DNA of 60,287 nt. It comes from Pseudomonadota bacterium (lineage in GTDB: Bacteria > Pseudomonadota > Gammaproteobacteria > Burkholderiales > Burkholderiaceae_C). The DNA is taken from NCBI GenBank assembly GCA_018241405.1, contig JAFEDY010000023.1, forward strand, positions 1 to 60,287, read 5' to 3'. Positions 36,803-47,352 of this stretch are shown here, piece by piece. The notes under the pieces were generated by a model, which ran no database searches, had not been told where the DNA came from, and saw only the letters and a list, made by a program, of their open reading frames with translations. Each line of letters starts with the position of its first letter. Positions within the stretch are counted from its first letter, which is position 1. The position numbers were made by a program, and so were the translations under genes.

Positions 36803-37516
36803 TCAGACGCCCAGCAGCTGATTGAGTACGGGCATCTTGGCCTCAAGCTCGGCGGCGCCGAACTGCTCCACGATGCGACCATGCTCCATGACGTAGAAGC
36901 GGTCGGCCAGCGGCGCGGCAAAGCGGAAGTTCTGTTCCACCATGACCACGGTGTAGCCCTTGGCGCGCAACATGGTGATCATGCGCGCCAGCGCCTGCAC
37001 GATGACCGGCGCCAGGCCCTCGGAAATCTCATCGAGCAAAAGCAGCTTGGCGCCCGTGCGCAGGATGCGCGCCACGGCCAACATCTGCTGCTCGCCGCCA
37101 GAAAGGCGCGTGCCCTGGCTGTTCTTGCGCTCGGCCAAATTCGGGAACATGGCATAGATCTCATCGACCGACATGCCCTCCTGCCCGGTCTTGAGCGTGG
37201 GCGGCAGCATCAGGTTCTCCTCGCAGGACAGGCTGGAGAAGATGCCGCGCTCCTCTGGGCAGTAGCCCAGCCCCAGGTGCGCGATGCGGTGCGTTGGCAG
37301 GGCAATGGTCTCGGTGCCATAGACCTTGATGGAACCCTGGCGCGAGCCGGTCAGTCCCATGATGGCGCGCAGCGTGCTGGTGCGGCCGGCGCCGTTGCGC
37401 CCCAGCAGCGTCACGACCTCGCCGGGCTGCACCACCATGTCCACGCCGTGCAGCACATGCGACTCGCCATACCAGGCCTGCAAGCCCTTGATTTCCAATG
37501 CGGGCGTATTCGCCAT
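36803..37516 (-). CDS. livF: LivF-type ABC ATPase with Walker A Lys-to-Arg
   Basis: This 237-residue ATPase of the branched-chain amino acid transporter has signature LSGGEQQM, Walker B LLLLDEISEG and switch region VVMVEQNF. The Walker A loop reads GRNGAGRTS: the usual phosphate-binding lysine is arginine (residue 45, codon CGC at 37382-37384). I recall this substitution in other LivF-like proteins of this order, so it may be a lineage feature and not a defect. With LivG it would give a heterodimer with one altered site. Confidence 0.92.
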   Translation of the reverse strand: MANTPALEIKGLQAWYGESHVLHGVDMVVQPGEVVTLLGRNGAGRTSTLRAIMGLTGSRQGSIKVYGTETIALPTHRIAHLGLGYCPEERGIFSSLSCEENLMLPPTLKTGQEGMSVDEIYAMFPNLAERKNSQGTRLSGGEQQMLAVARILRTGAKLLLLDEISEGLAPVIVQALARMITMLRAKGYTVVMVEQNFRFAAPLADRFYVMEHGRIVEQFGAAELEAKMPVLNQLLGV

Positions 37517-37620
37517 TCAATTCTTCTCCATACCACTTTGCGACGTCCACGCCGCCAAAAACCGGCGCCGCCCTGGCCAGCAGACGCCGCGCAAGGGCCG
37601 CCCCGCCGCGCTGGCGTCGT

Positions 37621-37669
37621 CCCCCTTCCCGCGCGCAGCGCGAGAGAAGGGGGAAGCGGCGCAGCCGCT
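37621..37669. repeat. Double hairpin between livG and livF
   Basis: CCCCCTTC (37621-37628) pairs with GAAGGGGG (37646-37653) around an inner GC-rich palindrome, followed by GCGGC-GCA-GCCGC. It lies just downstream of the livG stop on the minus strand, and may be a processing or attenuation site within the operon. The composition suggests an interspersed repeat, but no second copy is in this window. Confidence 0.55.
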
Positions 37670-37684
37670 CAGGGGGTTGTTCAC

Positions 37685-38455
37685 TTAATGCGCCCCCTGC
37701 AGTTCGCCATCGGTCGTCCCCATATAGGCTTCCATCACTTGCGGGTTGCTGGAGACTTCTTCGTAGGAACCCTCGGCCAGCACGGCGCCGCGCTGCAGCA
37801 CCGTGATGCGGTCGGCGATCGTGGAGATGACCTTCATGTTGTGCTCCACCATCAGGATGGTGCGGCCGGCCGAGACCTTCTTGATGAGCTGCGTGACGCG
37901 GTCCACGTCCTCGTGGCCCATGCCCTGCGTGGGCTCGTCGAGCAGCATCAGCTCGGGCTCCATGGCCAGCGTGGTGGCGATCTCGAGTGCACGCTTGCGG
38001 CCGTAGGGCAGATTGACCGTGACCTCGTCCGCCAGGTCGTCCAGGCCCACCTCGGCCAGCAGTTCGACGGCGCGCCCGTTGAGTTGGTTCAGGCTGCTCT
38101 GGCTGCGCCAGAAGTGGTAGCTCGTGCCCAGCCTGCGCTGCAGGCCCAGGCGTACGTTTTCCATCAGCGTGAGATGCGGGAACACGGCCGATATCTGGAA
38201 CGAGCGGATCACGCCGCGGCGCGCAATCTGGGCCGGCTCCTCATTCGTGATGTCGTGTCCATTGAAATGGATGCTGCCCGAGGTTGGCACAAGAAACTTG
38301 GTCAGCAGGTTGAAGCAAGTGGTCTTGCCTGCGCCGTTGGGTCCAATCAGGGCGTGAATGGAGCCGCGGCGCACGCTCAGGCTCACGTCGCTGACTGCCG
38401 TGAAGCCCTTGAACTCCTTGGTAAGGTGGGAAGTTTTCAGTATGACGTCGCTCAT
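37685..38455 (-). CDS. livG: LivG-type ABC ATPase
   Basis: This 256-residue ATPase has Walker A GPNGAGKTT near residue 43, a complete LivG insert region (PTSGSIHFNGHDITNEEPAQ), Walker B LMLLDEPTQGMG and C-terminal MEAYMGT. The alternative signature segment reads NLPYGRKRALEIATTLA, normal for LivG. It is the first gene of the transporter operon. The ATG at 38455 was chosen because the frame upstream encodes no family sequence. A MITE-like element lies 124 bp upstream. Confidence 0.93.
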   Translation of the reverse strand: MSDVILKTSHLTKEFKGFTAVSDVSLSVRRGSIHALIGPNGAGKTTCFNLLTKFLVPTSGSIHFNGHDITNEEPAQIARRGVIRSFQISAVFPHLTLMENVRLGLQRRLGTSYHFWRSQSSLNQLNGRAVELLAEVGLDDLADEVTVNLPYGRKRALEIATTLAMEPELMLLDEPTQGMGHEDVDRVTQLIKKVSAGRTILMVEHNMKVISTIADRITVLQRGAVLAEGSYEEVSSNPQVMEAYMGTTDGELQGAH

Positions 38456-38888
38456 TGCCACCGGACGCGCGCCGCACGGACGCGCGGCAGGCCCTTCTCC
38501 ATGGTTATGTTGCGCTGCATCGTACGAGGTGAGCCTATCCAGCATGAACGGGAGAAATGCCTACGTACAAACGCCTAAGAGCGTGTTTACGATCTTTTCA
38601 TGGTGCCCGTTGCCCCGCAAAAGCAGTGGCTGCAAGGCGCAAACCGCAGACGGGCTGGTGGCCCGGCGAGGATTTGCAACGCCGCAGACGCTGCTTTTGC
38701 AGGGCAACCCTTCGGGCAAGGCAGTAAAAAGCCGCACTCGTCGTTGCGCACATTGCCCAGGCCGCCAGCATGGCCTGCGGCGCGCGCCTGGATAGCGGCT
38801 TTTTGCTGCCTTGCGGGCACCATGAAAAGATCGTAAACACGCTCTAAGCCACGGCAGCTGCCGCGACTGCCCCCTGCACCGTGGTAGC
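38456..38888. other. Intergenic region holding a MITE-like element
   Basis: This 433-bp spacer lies between the divergent livG start and the modE stop. It holds the MITE-like element at 38579-38844. The 120 bp next to livG presumably contain the operon promoter, though no clear -35/-10 pair is visible. The other short flank (38848-38888) shows nothing recognisable. Confidence 0.6.
38579..38844. mobile_element. MITE-like element, 31-bp perfect terminal inverted repeats
   Basis: The ends carry perfect inverted repeats: 38578-38608 (starting AGAGCGTGTTTACGATC) and 38815-38845, 31 of 31 matching. Depending on how the ends are drawn, a TAA (38576-38578 and 38845-38847) or CTAA direct repeat flanks the element, the sort of short TA-centred target duplication made by IS5-type transposases. 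No transposase gene fits in 266 bp. Two further internal inverted pairs abut the ends: 38610-38626 with 38691-38707, and 38716-38735 with 38795-38814, each with one mismatch. Confidence 0.85.
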
Positions 38889-40542
<1,654 letters not shown>

Positions 40543-40545
<3 letters not shown>

Positions 40546-40590
40546 AACCTACAGGCAAGCGCTGACAGCTCTTGTTTCAATAGCATTGAA
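40543..40590. repeat. Palindromic repeat copy at the modB start
   Basis: On the minus strand: TTGAAACAAGAGCTGTCAGC, GCTTGCCTGTAGGTTGTTTT. The left tail (ACAAGAGCTGTCAGCGCTTG) is clear; the right arm is shortened. The modB TTG start codon lies inside it. Confidence 0.6.
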
Positions 40591-41269
40591 CCCGCCCCTG
40601 CTCAGCCCCGAAGACTGGGCCGCCATCACGCTGACGCTGGAGCTCGCCGGCGTCACCACCGTGCTGCTGCTGGCCCTGTGCACGCCGCTGGCCTGGTGGC
40701 TGGCGCACACGCGCTCGCGCTGGCGCGCTCCGGTGGGCGCGGTGGTGGCGCTGCCGCTGGTGCTGCCCCCCACGGTGATCGGCTTTTACCTGCTGGTGCT
40801 CATGGGGCCGCACGGCCCTATTGGCCATCTGACCGAATCCCTGGGCCTGGGGCGGCTGCCGTTCACCTTTCCCGGCCTGGTCGTGGGCTCGGTGGCGTAT
40901 TCGCTGCCGTTCGCCGTGCAGCCGCTGCAGCGCGCCTTCGAGGCCATGGGCCGGCGCCCGCTGGAGGTGGCGGCCACGCTGGGCGCTGGCCCGCTGGCCC
41001 GCTTCTTCACCGTGGCCCTGCCGCTGGCACGCCCGGGCTTCATCACCGCCGCCGTGTTGAGCTTTGCCCACACCATGGGCGAGTTCGGCGTGGTGCTGAT
41101 GCTGGGCGGCAACATTCCCGGCGTGACGCGCGTGGTGTCGGTGCAGATCTACGACCATGTGGAGGCCATGGAATACGCCCAGGCGCACTGGCTGTCGGGC
41201 GGCATGGTGGTGTTTGCCTTCGTCGTGCTGATGCTGCTGCACTGGCTGCAGCCCAAAGGCGTGCAATGA
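40586..41269 (+). CDS. modB: Molybdate ABC permease
   Basis: This 227-residue permease has about five hydrophobic segments and the EAA loop [20 protein letters not shown], followed by the conserved [19 protein letters not shown]. It forms the channel of the ModABC importer. The start appears to be TTG, with no clear ribosome site, and lies within a palindromic repeat. It overlaps modC by ATGA. Poor initiation here would affect modC through coupling. Confidence 0.92.
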   Translation: MNPPLLSPEDWAAITLTLELAGVTTVLLLALCTPLAWWLAHTRSRWRAPVGAVVALPLVLPPTVIGFYLLVLMGPHGPIGHLTESLGLGRLPFTFPGLVVGSVAYSLPFAVQPLQRAFEAMGRRPLEVAATLGAGPLARFFTVALPLARPGFITAAVLSFAHTMGEFGVVLMLGGNIPGVTRVVSVQIYDHVEAMEYAQAHWLSGGMVVFAFVVLMLLHWLQPKGVQ

Positions 41270-42354
41270 CGGGCGCGATGAGCGGCATCCAGGCCCGGCT
41301 GCATCTCACCCGCCCGGACTTCACGCTGGACGTTGATTTGCAACTGCCCGGCAGCGGCGTGACAGCCCTGTTCGGCCCATCCGGCTGCGGCAAGACCAGC
41401 TGCCTGCGCGCGCTCGCCGGGCTGGAGCGCGCCCAGGGCAGCGTGCGCGTCAAAGGCGAGACGTGGCAGGACGACGCCCGCGACCACTGGCTGCCCACGC
41501 ACCGGCGCCAGCTCGGCTATGTGTTCCAGGAGGCCAGCCTGTTCGCCCACCTGAACGTGCAGCGCAACATGGAATACGGCCTGCGCCGCCAGGCTGCCGC
41601 GCGCCGCCAGGTGTCGCTGGAGCAGGCCGTGGAGCTGCTGGGCCTGGGCGCACTCTTGAAGCGCATGCCCCACACCCTGTCGGGTGGCGAGCGCCAGCGC
41701 GTGGCCATTGCCCGGGCCCTGGCGACGAGCCCGCGCGTGCTGCTGATGGACGAGCCCCTGGCCGCGCTGGACGCGGCGCGCAAGGCCGAGCTCATGCCCT
41801 ACCTGGAGCGCCTGCAGCGCGGTCTGGACATCCCAGTGCTCTACGTGAGCCATTCGCCCGACGAGGTGGCGCGCCTGGCCGCCCACCTGGTGCTGATGCA
41901 GTCTGGCCGCGTCACGGCCCAGGGCCCCACGGCCGAGCTCATGGCACGCCTGGATCTGCCGCTGGCGCATGGCGACACCGCCGCCGCACTGGTGCAGGGG
42001 CAGGTAGCGGCCTACGACGCGCAGGACGAACTGCTCACCGTGGCGACACCCGGCGGGCCGATCCAGTTGGCCAGCGGCCACCCGCGCGCCGTGGGCGACC
42101 ATGTGCACCTGCGCGTACTGGCGCGCGACGTGAGCCTGGCGCGCACGCGCGCGGCAGACAGCAGCATCCTCAACCTGCTGCCCGCACGCATCACGCAGCT
42201 GGCCGACGACGGCCCCGGCCAGGTGCTGGTGGCACTGGACATGACGGGCGCGCGCCTGCTGGCGCGCATCACTCAGCGCTCCTGCCGCACGCTGGCGCTG
42301 GCCGTGGGTGACGAGGTGTTTGCACAGGTCAAGGGCGTGGCGCTGGTGGACTAG
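41266..42354 (+). CDS. modC: Molybdate ABC ATPase
   Basis: The 362-residue ATPase has Walker [10 protein letters not shown] at residues 37-45, signature LSGGERQRV, Walker [12 protein letters not shown] and a C-terminal TOBE domain ([20 protein letters not shown]) that binds oxyanion and can trans-inhibit transport. The start overlaps the modB stop. An in-frame ATG five codons later is possible. It powers the ModAB importer. Confidence 0.95.
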   Translation: MTGAMSGIQARLHLTRPDFTLDVDLQLPGSGVTALFGPSGCGKTSCLRALAGLERAQGSVRVKGETWQDDARDHWLPTHRRQLGYVFQEASLFAHLNVQRNMEYGLRRQAAARRQVSLEQAVELLGLGALLKRMPHTLSGGERQRVAIARALATSPRVLLMDEPLAALDAARKAELMPYLERLQRGLDIPVLYVSHSPDEVARLAAHLVLMQSGRVTAQGPTAELMARLDLPLAHGDTAAALVQGQVAAYDAQDELLTVATPGGPIQLASGHPRAVGDHVHLRVLARDVSLARTRAADSSILNLLPARITQLADDGPGQVLVALDMTGARLLARITQRSCRTLALAVGDEVFAQVKGVALVD

Positions 42355-42493
42355 GCCCCCAAGGCGGGCAAGCGCCGCGCAGCAGGCCAGTGCTACAGTC
42401 GATTCCGCTTGTATTTGAGACGCCGTAGACCGCTCGGCAGGCACCCGCAAAAGCACTTGTGAAGCGCACCTTCGCCAATAAAAGGAGACCCAC

Positions 42494-43168
42494 ATGCAAT
42501 GGCCGTCGCTACAGAGCATTCGCCAACTCGTCCCGCTCCCACCTGGCTACTCCCTCTCGCAGCTCAAGGCAAGCGATGTTTCCGAGCTGGCCAGCAAGGT
42601 TCACGAATGGCATCCCGACATTTCCGTGGGGGCGGGCAGCTGTTTCCTTCGTGAAGACTTCTACAGGGAAAAGGTGTTCCTCGCAGGCGAAGCGGAGAGG
42701 GACGTCATGGTTCTCCTGATCATGTACGAGGCCGAAATGGCCGGGCTCTTTTCCTTCGAACGCGAACCCGATGCATTGACCATGTACGGCAAGCTGCTTA
42801 TCGTCGCTCCGGCTCATCGAAACTCCAAGGTAGGTTTGCATTGCCTGAGCGCAACCGAATCCCTGTCCCGTGCGTGCGGCGCAGAGTTCACCTACACCAT
42901 GGCAACGCTGAAGATGCCGCACGTGCAAATTGCACTTGAACGTGCCGGGTACCAGCTGCTCGGCTTCGTTCCGGGCTACGACAGGGAGGTCGTTGGCGAC
43001 GGCCAGGTCAAGCGGGTCTATGAGGCGGTGTACGCCAAGCTGCTGGTGGCGGATGACGACATCCTGCGCCCGCGCCCGGAAAACCTCACGCCAACGGCAC
43101 GTACCCTGTTTGAGATGATGTTTCCCCTCAAGCCACAGAACGAAAGCACCGCCCAGCATCAGGGCTGA
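42494..43168 (+). CDS. GNAT-like protein of unknown substrate
   Basis: The 224-residue protein has a middle region (MAGLFSFEREPDALTMYGKL, then VAPAHRNSKVGLHCLSATES) that reads like the beta4-alpha3 core of GNAT acetyltransferases, followed by ALERAGYQLLGFVPGYDRE. The acetyl-CoA loop R/Q-x-x-G is not clear, so activity is uncertain. A strong ribosome site AAAGGAG precedes the ATG. Base composition is visibly less GC-rich than modC and tupA, suggesting separate origin. Its end overlaps the convergent tupA end by 10 bp. Confidence 0.7.
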   Translation: MQWPSLQSIRQLVPLPPGYSLSQLKASDVSELASKVHEWHPDISVGAGSCFLREDFYREKVFLAGEAERDVMVLLIMYEAEMAGLFSFEREPDALTMYGKLLIVAPAHRNSKVGLHCLSATESLSRACGAEFTYTMATLKMPHVQIALERAGYQLLGFVPGYDREVVGDGQVKRVYEAVYAKLLVADDDILRPRPENLTPTARTLFEMMFPLKPQNESTAQHQG

Positions 43169-43986
43169 GGGGCATTCGGGAAGAATAGCTGCTCACCGCT
43201 GATCTTGTAGGCGGCAATCGTGCCCTGGCCTGCGGGCGAGACCACCCAGTCCACGAACTTCTGCGCATCGGCCTGCCTGACATGTGGGTGGCGGGCCGGA
43301 TTCACCAGCATCACGCCGTACTGGTTGAACAGGCGCTTGTCGCCCTGCACCAATACGGCCAGGTTGTCGCGGTTCTTGAAGTTCAGCCAGGTCCCGCGGT
43401 CGGCCAGCACATAGGCGCCGCTGGCGGCCGCGATGTTCAGTGCCGGGCCCATGCCGCAGCCGCATTCCTTGTAGCCGCTGCCCTTGCCGTCGGGGCTGGC
43501 GATCTGCCAGTAGCGCAGCTCGGCCGCGTGCGTGCCGCTCTTGTCGCCGCGCGAGACGAATTCGGCGTTGGCGCTGGCGATCTTCTTGAGCGCCGCGACG
43601 ATGTCATTGCCGCGCGTGCCCGCTGGGTCGCCCTTGCCACCCACGAGGATGAAGTCGTTGTACATGACCGGGTAGCGCCTGAGGCCCCATCCGTCGGCGA
43701 CGAACTTCTCCTCAGCCGCCTGGTCGTGCACGAAGAGGACATCGGCGTCGCCGCGGCGCGCCATGTCCAGCGCCTGGCCGGTGCCCACGGCCACCACCTT
43801 GACGTCGATACCCGCGGCCTGCTTGAACGCGGGCAGCAGATGCGCAAACAGGCCCGACTGCTCGGTGGAGGTGGTCGATGCCAAGGTGATGGTCTGCGCC
43901 GCGGCGGCGTCGTACGCTACCAAAGAAATAGCTGCAAACACTGTATGGGCAATCGCCACATGCCCAAATATCCTAGCCCTTCTCAT
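43159..43986 (-). CDS. tupA: Tungstate-type ABC binding protein
   Basis: This 275-residue periplasmic protein has the TupA motifs LASTTSTEQSGLF, GTGQALDMARRGDADVLFVHD and FVSRGDKSGTH, which define tungstate/molybdate binding in this family. The signal peptide (IAHTVFAAISLVAYDAAAA) is in part encoded by a stretch matching the tail of the palindromic repeat. It is the last gene of tupBCA, overlapping tupC by ATGA. Tungstate preference is inferred from family and not proven. Confidence 0.9.
   Translation of the reverse strand: MRRARIFGHVAIAHTVFAAISLVAYDAAAAQTITLASTTSTEQSGLFAHLLPAFKQAAGIDVKVVAVGTGQALDMARRGDADVLFVHDQAAEEKFVADGWGLRRYPVMYNDFILVGGKGDPAGTRGNDIVAALKKIASANAEFVSRGDKSGTHAAELRYWQIASPDGKGSGYKECGCGMGPALNIAAASGAYVLADRGTWLNFKNRDNLAVLVQGDKRLFNQYGVMLVNPARHPHVRQADAQKFVDWVVSPAGQGTIAAYKISGEQLFFPNAPQP
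43913..43936. repeat. Repeat-tail fragment in tupA signal peptide
   Basis: The minus strand TGCAGCTATTTCTTTGGTAG resembles the outer tail of the palindromic repeat (AGCAGCTATTTTTTTGATAG). No central arms remain. It encodes AAISLVA in the hydrophobic core of the signal peptide. Confidence 0.4.
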
Positions 43987-44759
43987 ACCAGCTCTCCCTT
44001 GACAAACAAACGGGCCGCCTCGGGCAGCGGGCCGTTGAAGAAGTCATGCACGGGCAGGTCGGCCACGATGCGGCCATGCTCTAGATAGACCACGCGGCTG
44101 GCCAGGCGCTTGACCTGGCCCAGGTTGTGGCTGCTGAACAGCATGGTCATGGGCTGGCCGGGGCCGGCGCTGCCGTGGCTGGCGGCAAAGTCGGCCATCA
44201 GCGCCTCTACCTCGCGCTTGGCATGCGGGTCCAGGCTGGCCGTGGGCTCGTCGAGCAGCAGCACGTCGGGCCGCAGCGCCCACGCGCGCGCAAAGGCCAG
44301 GCGCTGCTGCTGGCCGCCGGAGAGCGTGCGCGCGTTCTGCCGGGCGATGTCCTGCAGCCCCACACGCCGCAGCGCCGCCACGGCCTGGGCGCGCGCCTCG
44401 CGCCAGCGCGCACGGCGCAGCCACAGGCCCAGGGCCACGTTGTTCACGGCGCTGGTGCGCAGCACGAAGGGGCGCTGAAAGACCATGGCCATGCGCGGCG
44501 CGCCGTCGCAGCGCAGCTGGCCGCTGCTGGGCCGCACCAGGCCATGCAGCACGCGCAGCAGCGTGCTCTTGCCGCTGCCGTTGGCGCCCACCAGGGCCAC
44601 GCGCTCGCCAGGCAGCACGCGCAGGTTCACACCCGCCAGGGCCTGCACTGCGCCATAGCGCACGCCCAGCTCGCGCAGTGCAAACAGCGGTGGCTCCAGG
44701 GTCTCTACATCCTGCGGCCGGGTCCCCCGGCGCCATGTGCCTGCTGGCATCGTGCTCAA
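43983..44759 (-). CDS. tupC: Tungstate-type ABC ATPase
   Basis: This 258-residue ATPase has Walker A GANGSGKST near residue 58-66, signature LSGGQQQRL, Walker B VLLLDEPTASLD and a switch histidine in LFSSHNLGQ. It lacks the TOBE domain of ModC, as TupC proteins do. A TTG at 44759 overlapping the tupB stop and preceded by GGAG is used here; an ATG three codons later is an alternative. It powers TupAB uptake. Confidence 0.9.
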   Translation of the reverse strand: MSTMPAGTWRRGTRPQDVETLEPPLFALRELGVRYGAVQALAGVNLRVLPGERVALVGANGSGKSTLLRVLHGLVRPSSGQLRCDGAPRMAMVFQRPFVLRTSAVNNVALGLWLRRARWREARAQAVAALRRVGLQDIARQNARTLSGGQQQRLAFARAWALRPDVLLLDEPTASLDPHAKREVEALMADFAASHGSAGPGQPMTMLFSSHNLGQVKRLASRVVYLEHGRIVADLPVHDFFNGPLPEAARLFVKGELV

Positions 44760-45490
44760 GCGGCCATCTCCATGGCGCCGATGGCGGCGCCATCCACGCG
44801 CTCACGCCAGCGGCGCAGCATGGTGATCAACAAATTGAGCAGCAGCACCACGGCCAGCAGCACCATGCCCAGCCCCAGGGCCAGCGGCAGGTCCCCCTTG
44901 CTGGTCTCCAGAGCAATGGCGGTGGTCATGACGCGCGTGAAGCCGTCGATGTTGCCGCCGACGATCATCACCGCTCCCACCTCAGACACCGCGCGGCCAA
45001 AGGCCGCCAGCAGCACCGTGAGCAGCGCGTAGCGCTCGTCCCAGGCAATCAGCAGCGCGCACAGCAGCGTTCCTGCGCCCAGCGAGCGCAACTGTTCGCC
45101 ATGCATGCGCTCGGCATCCTCGACCACCTGGCGCGTGAGCGCGGTAACCACGGGCAGCACCAGCAGCGTCTGCGCCAGCACCATGGCCTTGAAGGAAAAC
45201 AGCCAGCCCAGGCCGCCCAGCGGCCCGCTGCGCGACAGCAGCAGGTACACGCCCAGCCCCACCACCACCGAGGGCAGGGCCAGCAGCGTCGCCAGCACCG
45301 CCAGCACGCCATCACGCCCCGCAAAGCGCGCCACGCCCAGCCAGGCTCCCAGCAGCACCCCGGCGCCGCAGGCCAGCGCGCAGGCCAGGGCACTCACGCT
45401 CAGCGAACGGGCGACGATGGCCCACAGCACGGCGTCTGCCGAGGTCATCAGGTTCAAGGCCGACGTGGCGCTTTGCAAGATGGTGGACAT
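44756..45490 (-). CDS. tupB: Tungstate-type ABC permease
   Basis: The 244-residue permease has five to six hydrophobic spans and the conserved loops TLLALPSVVVGLGVYLLL and FGRAVSEVGAVMIVGGNIDG, the TupB/WtpB-like counterpart of the ModB EFG loop. It is the first gene of tupBCA. Having both Mod and Tup systems within 6 kb allows uptake of both oxyanions with different affinities. Confidence 0.92.
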   Translation of the reverse strand: MSTILQSATSALNLMTSADAVLWAIVARSLSVSALACALACGAGVLLGAWLGVARFAGRDGVLAVLATLLALPSVVVGLGVYLLLSRSGPLGGLGWLFSFKAMVLAQTLLVLPVVTALTRQVVEDAERMHGEQLRSLGAGTLLCALLIAWDERYALLTVLLAAFGRAVSEVGAVMIVGGNIDGFTRVMTTAIALETSKGDLPLALGLGMVLLAVVLLLNLLITMLRRWRERVDGAAIGAMEMAA

Positions 45491-45638
45491 GGGCGCACCT
45501 ATCGTATGCGCATATCCACCATCAGGCGATATGGACCTGCGCGCCCAGGGTCATGCGCTCCGCAGGCGCAGCCCGCAACGCGTTCAGCCTCCAGGCGCCA
45601 GGCACTGAGGCGGTCGGCGCCGCGAATGTTGATGGCCG

Positions 45639-47285
45639 TCAAACATCGATTGCCGTCGCCGACCCGGCCTTGCGGCGCAGCTCGAACTTCTGGATCTTGC
45701 CGGTGCTGGTCTTGGGCAGCTCGCCAAAGACCACGGCGCGCGGCACCTTGAAGCCGGCCAGGTGCTTCTTGCAGTGCGCGACGATGTCCTCGGGCGTAGC
45801 CTGGGCGCCGGCCTTGAGTTCGATGAAGGCGCAGGGCGTCTCGCCCCACTTCGGGTCGGGCCGGGCGACGACGGCCGCGGCCAGCACGTCGGGATGGCGG
45901 TAGAGCACGTCCTCGACCTCGATGGACGAGATGTTCTCGCCACCCGAGATGATGATGTCCTTGCTGCGGTCCTTGATCTTGATGTAGCCGTCGGGGTACT
46001 GCACGGCCAGGTCGCCGCTGTGAAACCACCCGCCGCGGAAGGCCTCCTCGGTCGCCTGCGGGTTCTTCAGGTAGCCCTTCATGGCGATATTGCCGCGGAA
46101 CATGATCTCGCCCATGGTCTCGCCGTCGTGCGGCACGCTCTGCAGGGTCTCAGGGTCGAGCACCGCGGCCGCGCGCTGCAGGTGGTAGCGCACGCCCTGG
46201 CGCGCGTTCAGGCGGGCACGCTCGCCGATGTCGAGTTCGTCCCAGGCGTCGTGCTTGGCGCACACCGTGGCCGGGCCATAGACCTCGGTCAGGCCGTAGA
46301 CATGGGTCAGGTCGAAGCCCATCTGCTCCATGCCCTCGATCATCGAGGCCGGCGGCGCCGCGCCCGCCACCATGGCCTTCACACCGGCGGGCACGCCTTC
46401 CTTCATGGCGGCAGGCGCATTCACCAACAGGCCATGCACGATGGGTGCGCCGCAGTAATGCGTGACGCCGTGCTTGCGTATGGCGTCAAAGATGGCCTGT
46501 GCCTCTACGCGGCGCAGGCACACGTTGACGCCCGCGCGCGCCGCCACCGTCCAGGGAAAACACCAGCCGTTGCAGTGGAACATGGGCAGCGTCCACAGGT
46601 ACACGGCGTGCTTGGGCATGTCCCACTCCAGCACGTTGCTGATGGCGTTGATGGCCGCGCCGCGGTGGTGGTAGACCACGCCCTTGGGGTTGCCGGTAGT
46701 GCCCGAGGTGTAGTTGAGCGCGATGGCGTCCCACTCGTCGCCGGGCAGCTCCCAGGGATACTCCGGGTCACCCGTGGCCAGGAATTCCTCGTAGGTCTGC
46801 GTGCCCAGGCGCTCGGCCGCGGCGCCGTAGACGGCGTCTTCCACGTCGATGAGCAGGAGCGGCTCCTTGGACTGGCGCAGCGCCAGCGCCCGGGTCATGA
46901 CGGGAGCGAACTCGGGGTCCACGATCGCCACCTTGGCCTCGCCATGGTCCAGCATGAAGGCGATGGTCTCGGGATCGAGCCGCGTGTTCAGCGCGTTGAG
47001 CACGGCGCCCGCCATGGGCACGCCGAAATGCGCCTCCACCATGGGCGGGGTGTTGGGCAGCATCACCGCCACGGTGTCGTTCTTGCCGATGCCCGCGCGG
47101 CGCAGGCTGCTGGCCAGGCGCCGGCAGCGGGCGTAGGTCTGGCCCCAGGTCTGGCGCAGCTCGCCGTGCACGATGGCCAGGCGATCAGGGTAGACCTCGG
47201 CCGTGCGCTCGATGAAGGACAGGGGCGACAGCGGCGCGTGATTGGCGGGCGTCTGCGGCAGGTTCTGATCGTACTTGCTGGTCAT
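45639..47285 (-). CDS. Acyl-CoA ligase (AMP-forming), DmdB-like
   Basis: This 548-residue adenylate-forming ligase has the A3 motif LNYTSGTTGNPKG, the A5-type VYGLTEVYGP, A8 GGWFHSGDLAV and the C-terminal catalytic lysine in PKTSTGKIQK. The motif LPMFHCNGWCFPW is characteristic of the medium-chain/3-methylmercaptopropionate ligase branch. It activates a short- or medium-chain acid to its CoA ester; the true substrate is not predictable. It is preceded by the VOC gene in the same direction, with a 67-bp gap. Confidence 0.9.
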   Translation of the reverse strand: MTSKYDQNLPQTPANHAPLSPLSFIERTAEVYPDRLAIVHGELRQTWGQTYARCRRLASSLRRAGIGKNDTVAVMLPNTPPMVEAHFGVPMAGAVLNALNTRLDPETIAFMLDHGEAKVAIVDPEFAPVMTRALALRQSKEPLLLIDVEDAVYGAAAERLGTQTYEEFLATGDPEYPWELPGDEWDAIALNYTSGTTGNPKGVVYHHRGAAINAISNVLEWDMPKHAVYLWTLPMFHCNGWCFPWTVAARAGVNVCLRRVEAQAIFDAIRKHGVTHYCGAPIVHGLLVNAPAAMKEGVPAGVKAMVAGAAPPASMIEGMEQMGFDLTHVYGLTEVYGPATVCAKHDAWDELDIGERARLNARQGVRYHLQRAAAVLDPETLQSVPHDGETMGEIMFRGNIAMKGYLKNPQATEEAFRGGWFHSGDLAVQYPDGYIKIKDRSKDIIISGGENISSIEVEDVLYRHPDVLAAAVVARPDPKWGETPCAFIELKAGAQATPEDIVAHCKKHLAGFKVPRAVVFGELPKTSTGKIQKFELRRKAGSATAIDV

Positions 47286-47352
47286 GCGAACTCCTTGGGG
47301 CCTGAACCGCCCATTACACCAGGACCGCCTGACGCCAGGCTGATCCGGCTCT

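Noticed and set aside
38579..38844. Complete insertion sequence or hidden small gene in the inverted-repeat element
   Set aside because: The longest frames (under 80 codons) mirror the inverted repeats themselves and have no transposase motif, so it is treated as a non-autonomous element.
40678..41265. Extension of ModC upstream into modB
   Set aside because: The extra residues are a shadow of modB, and ModC begins at the ATG overlapping the modB stop.
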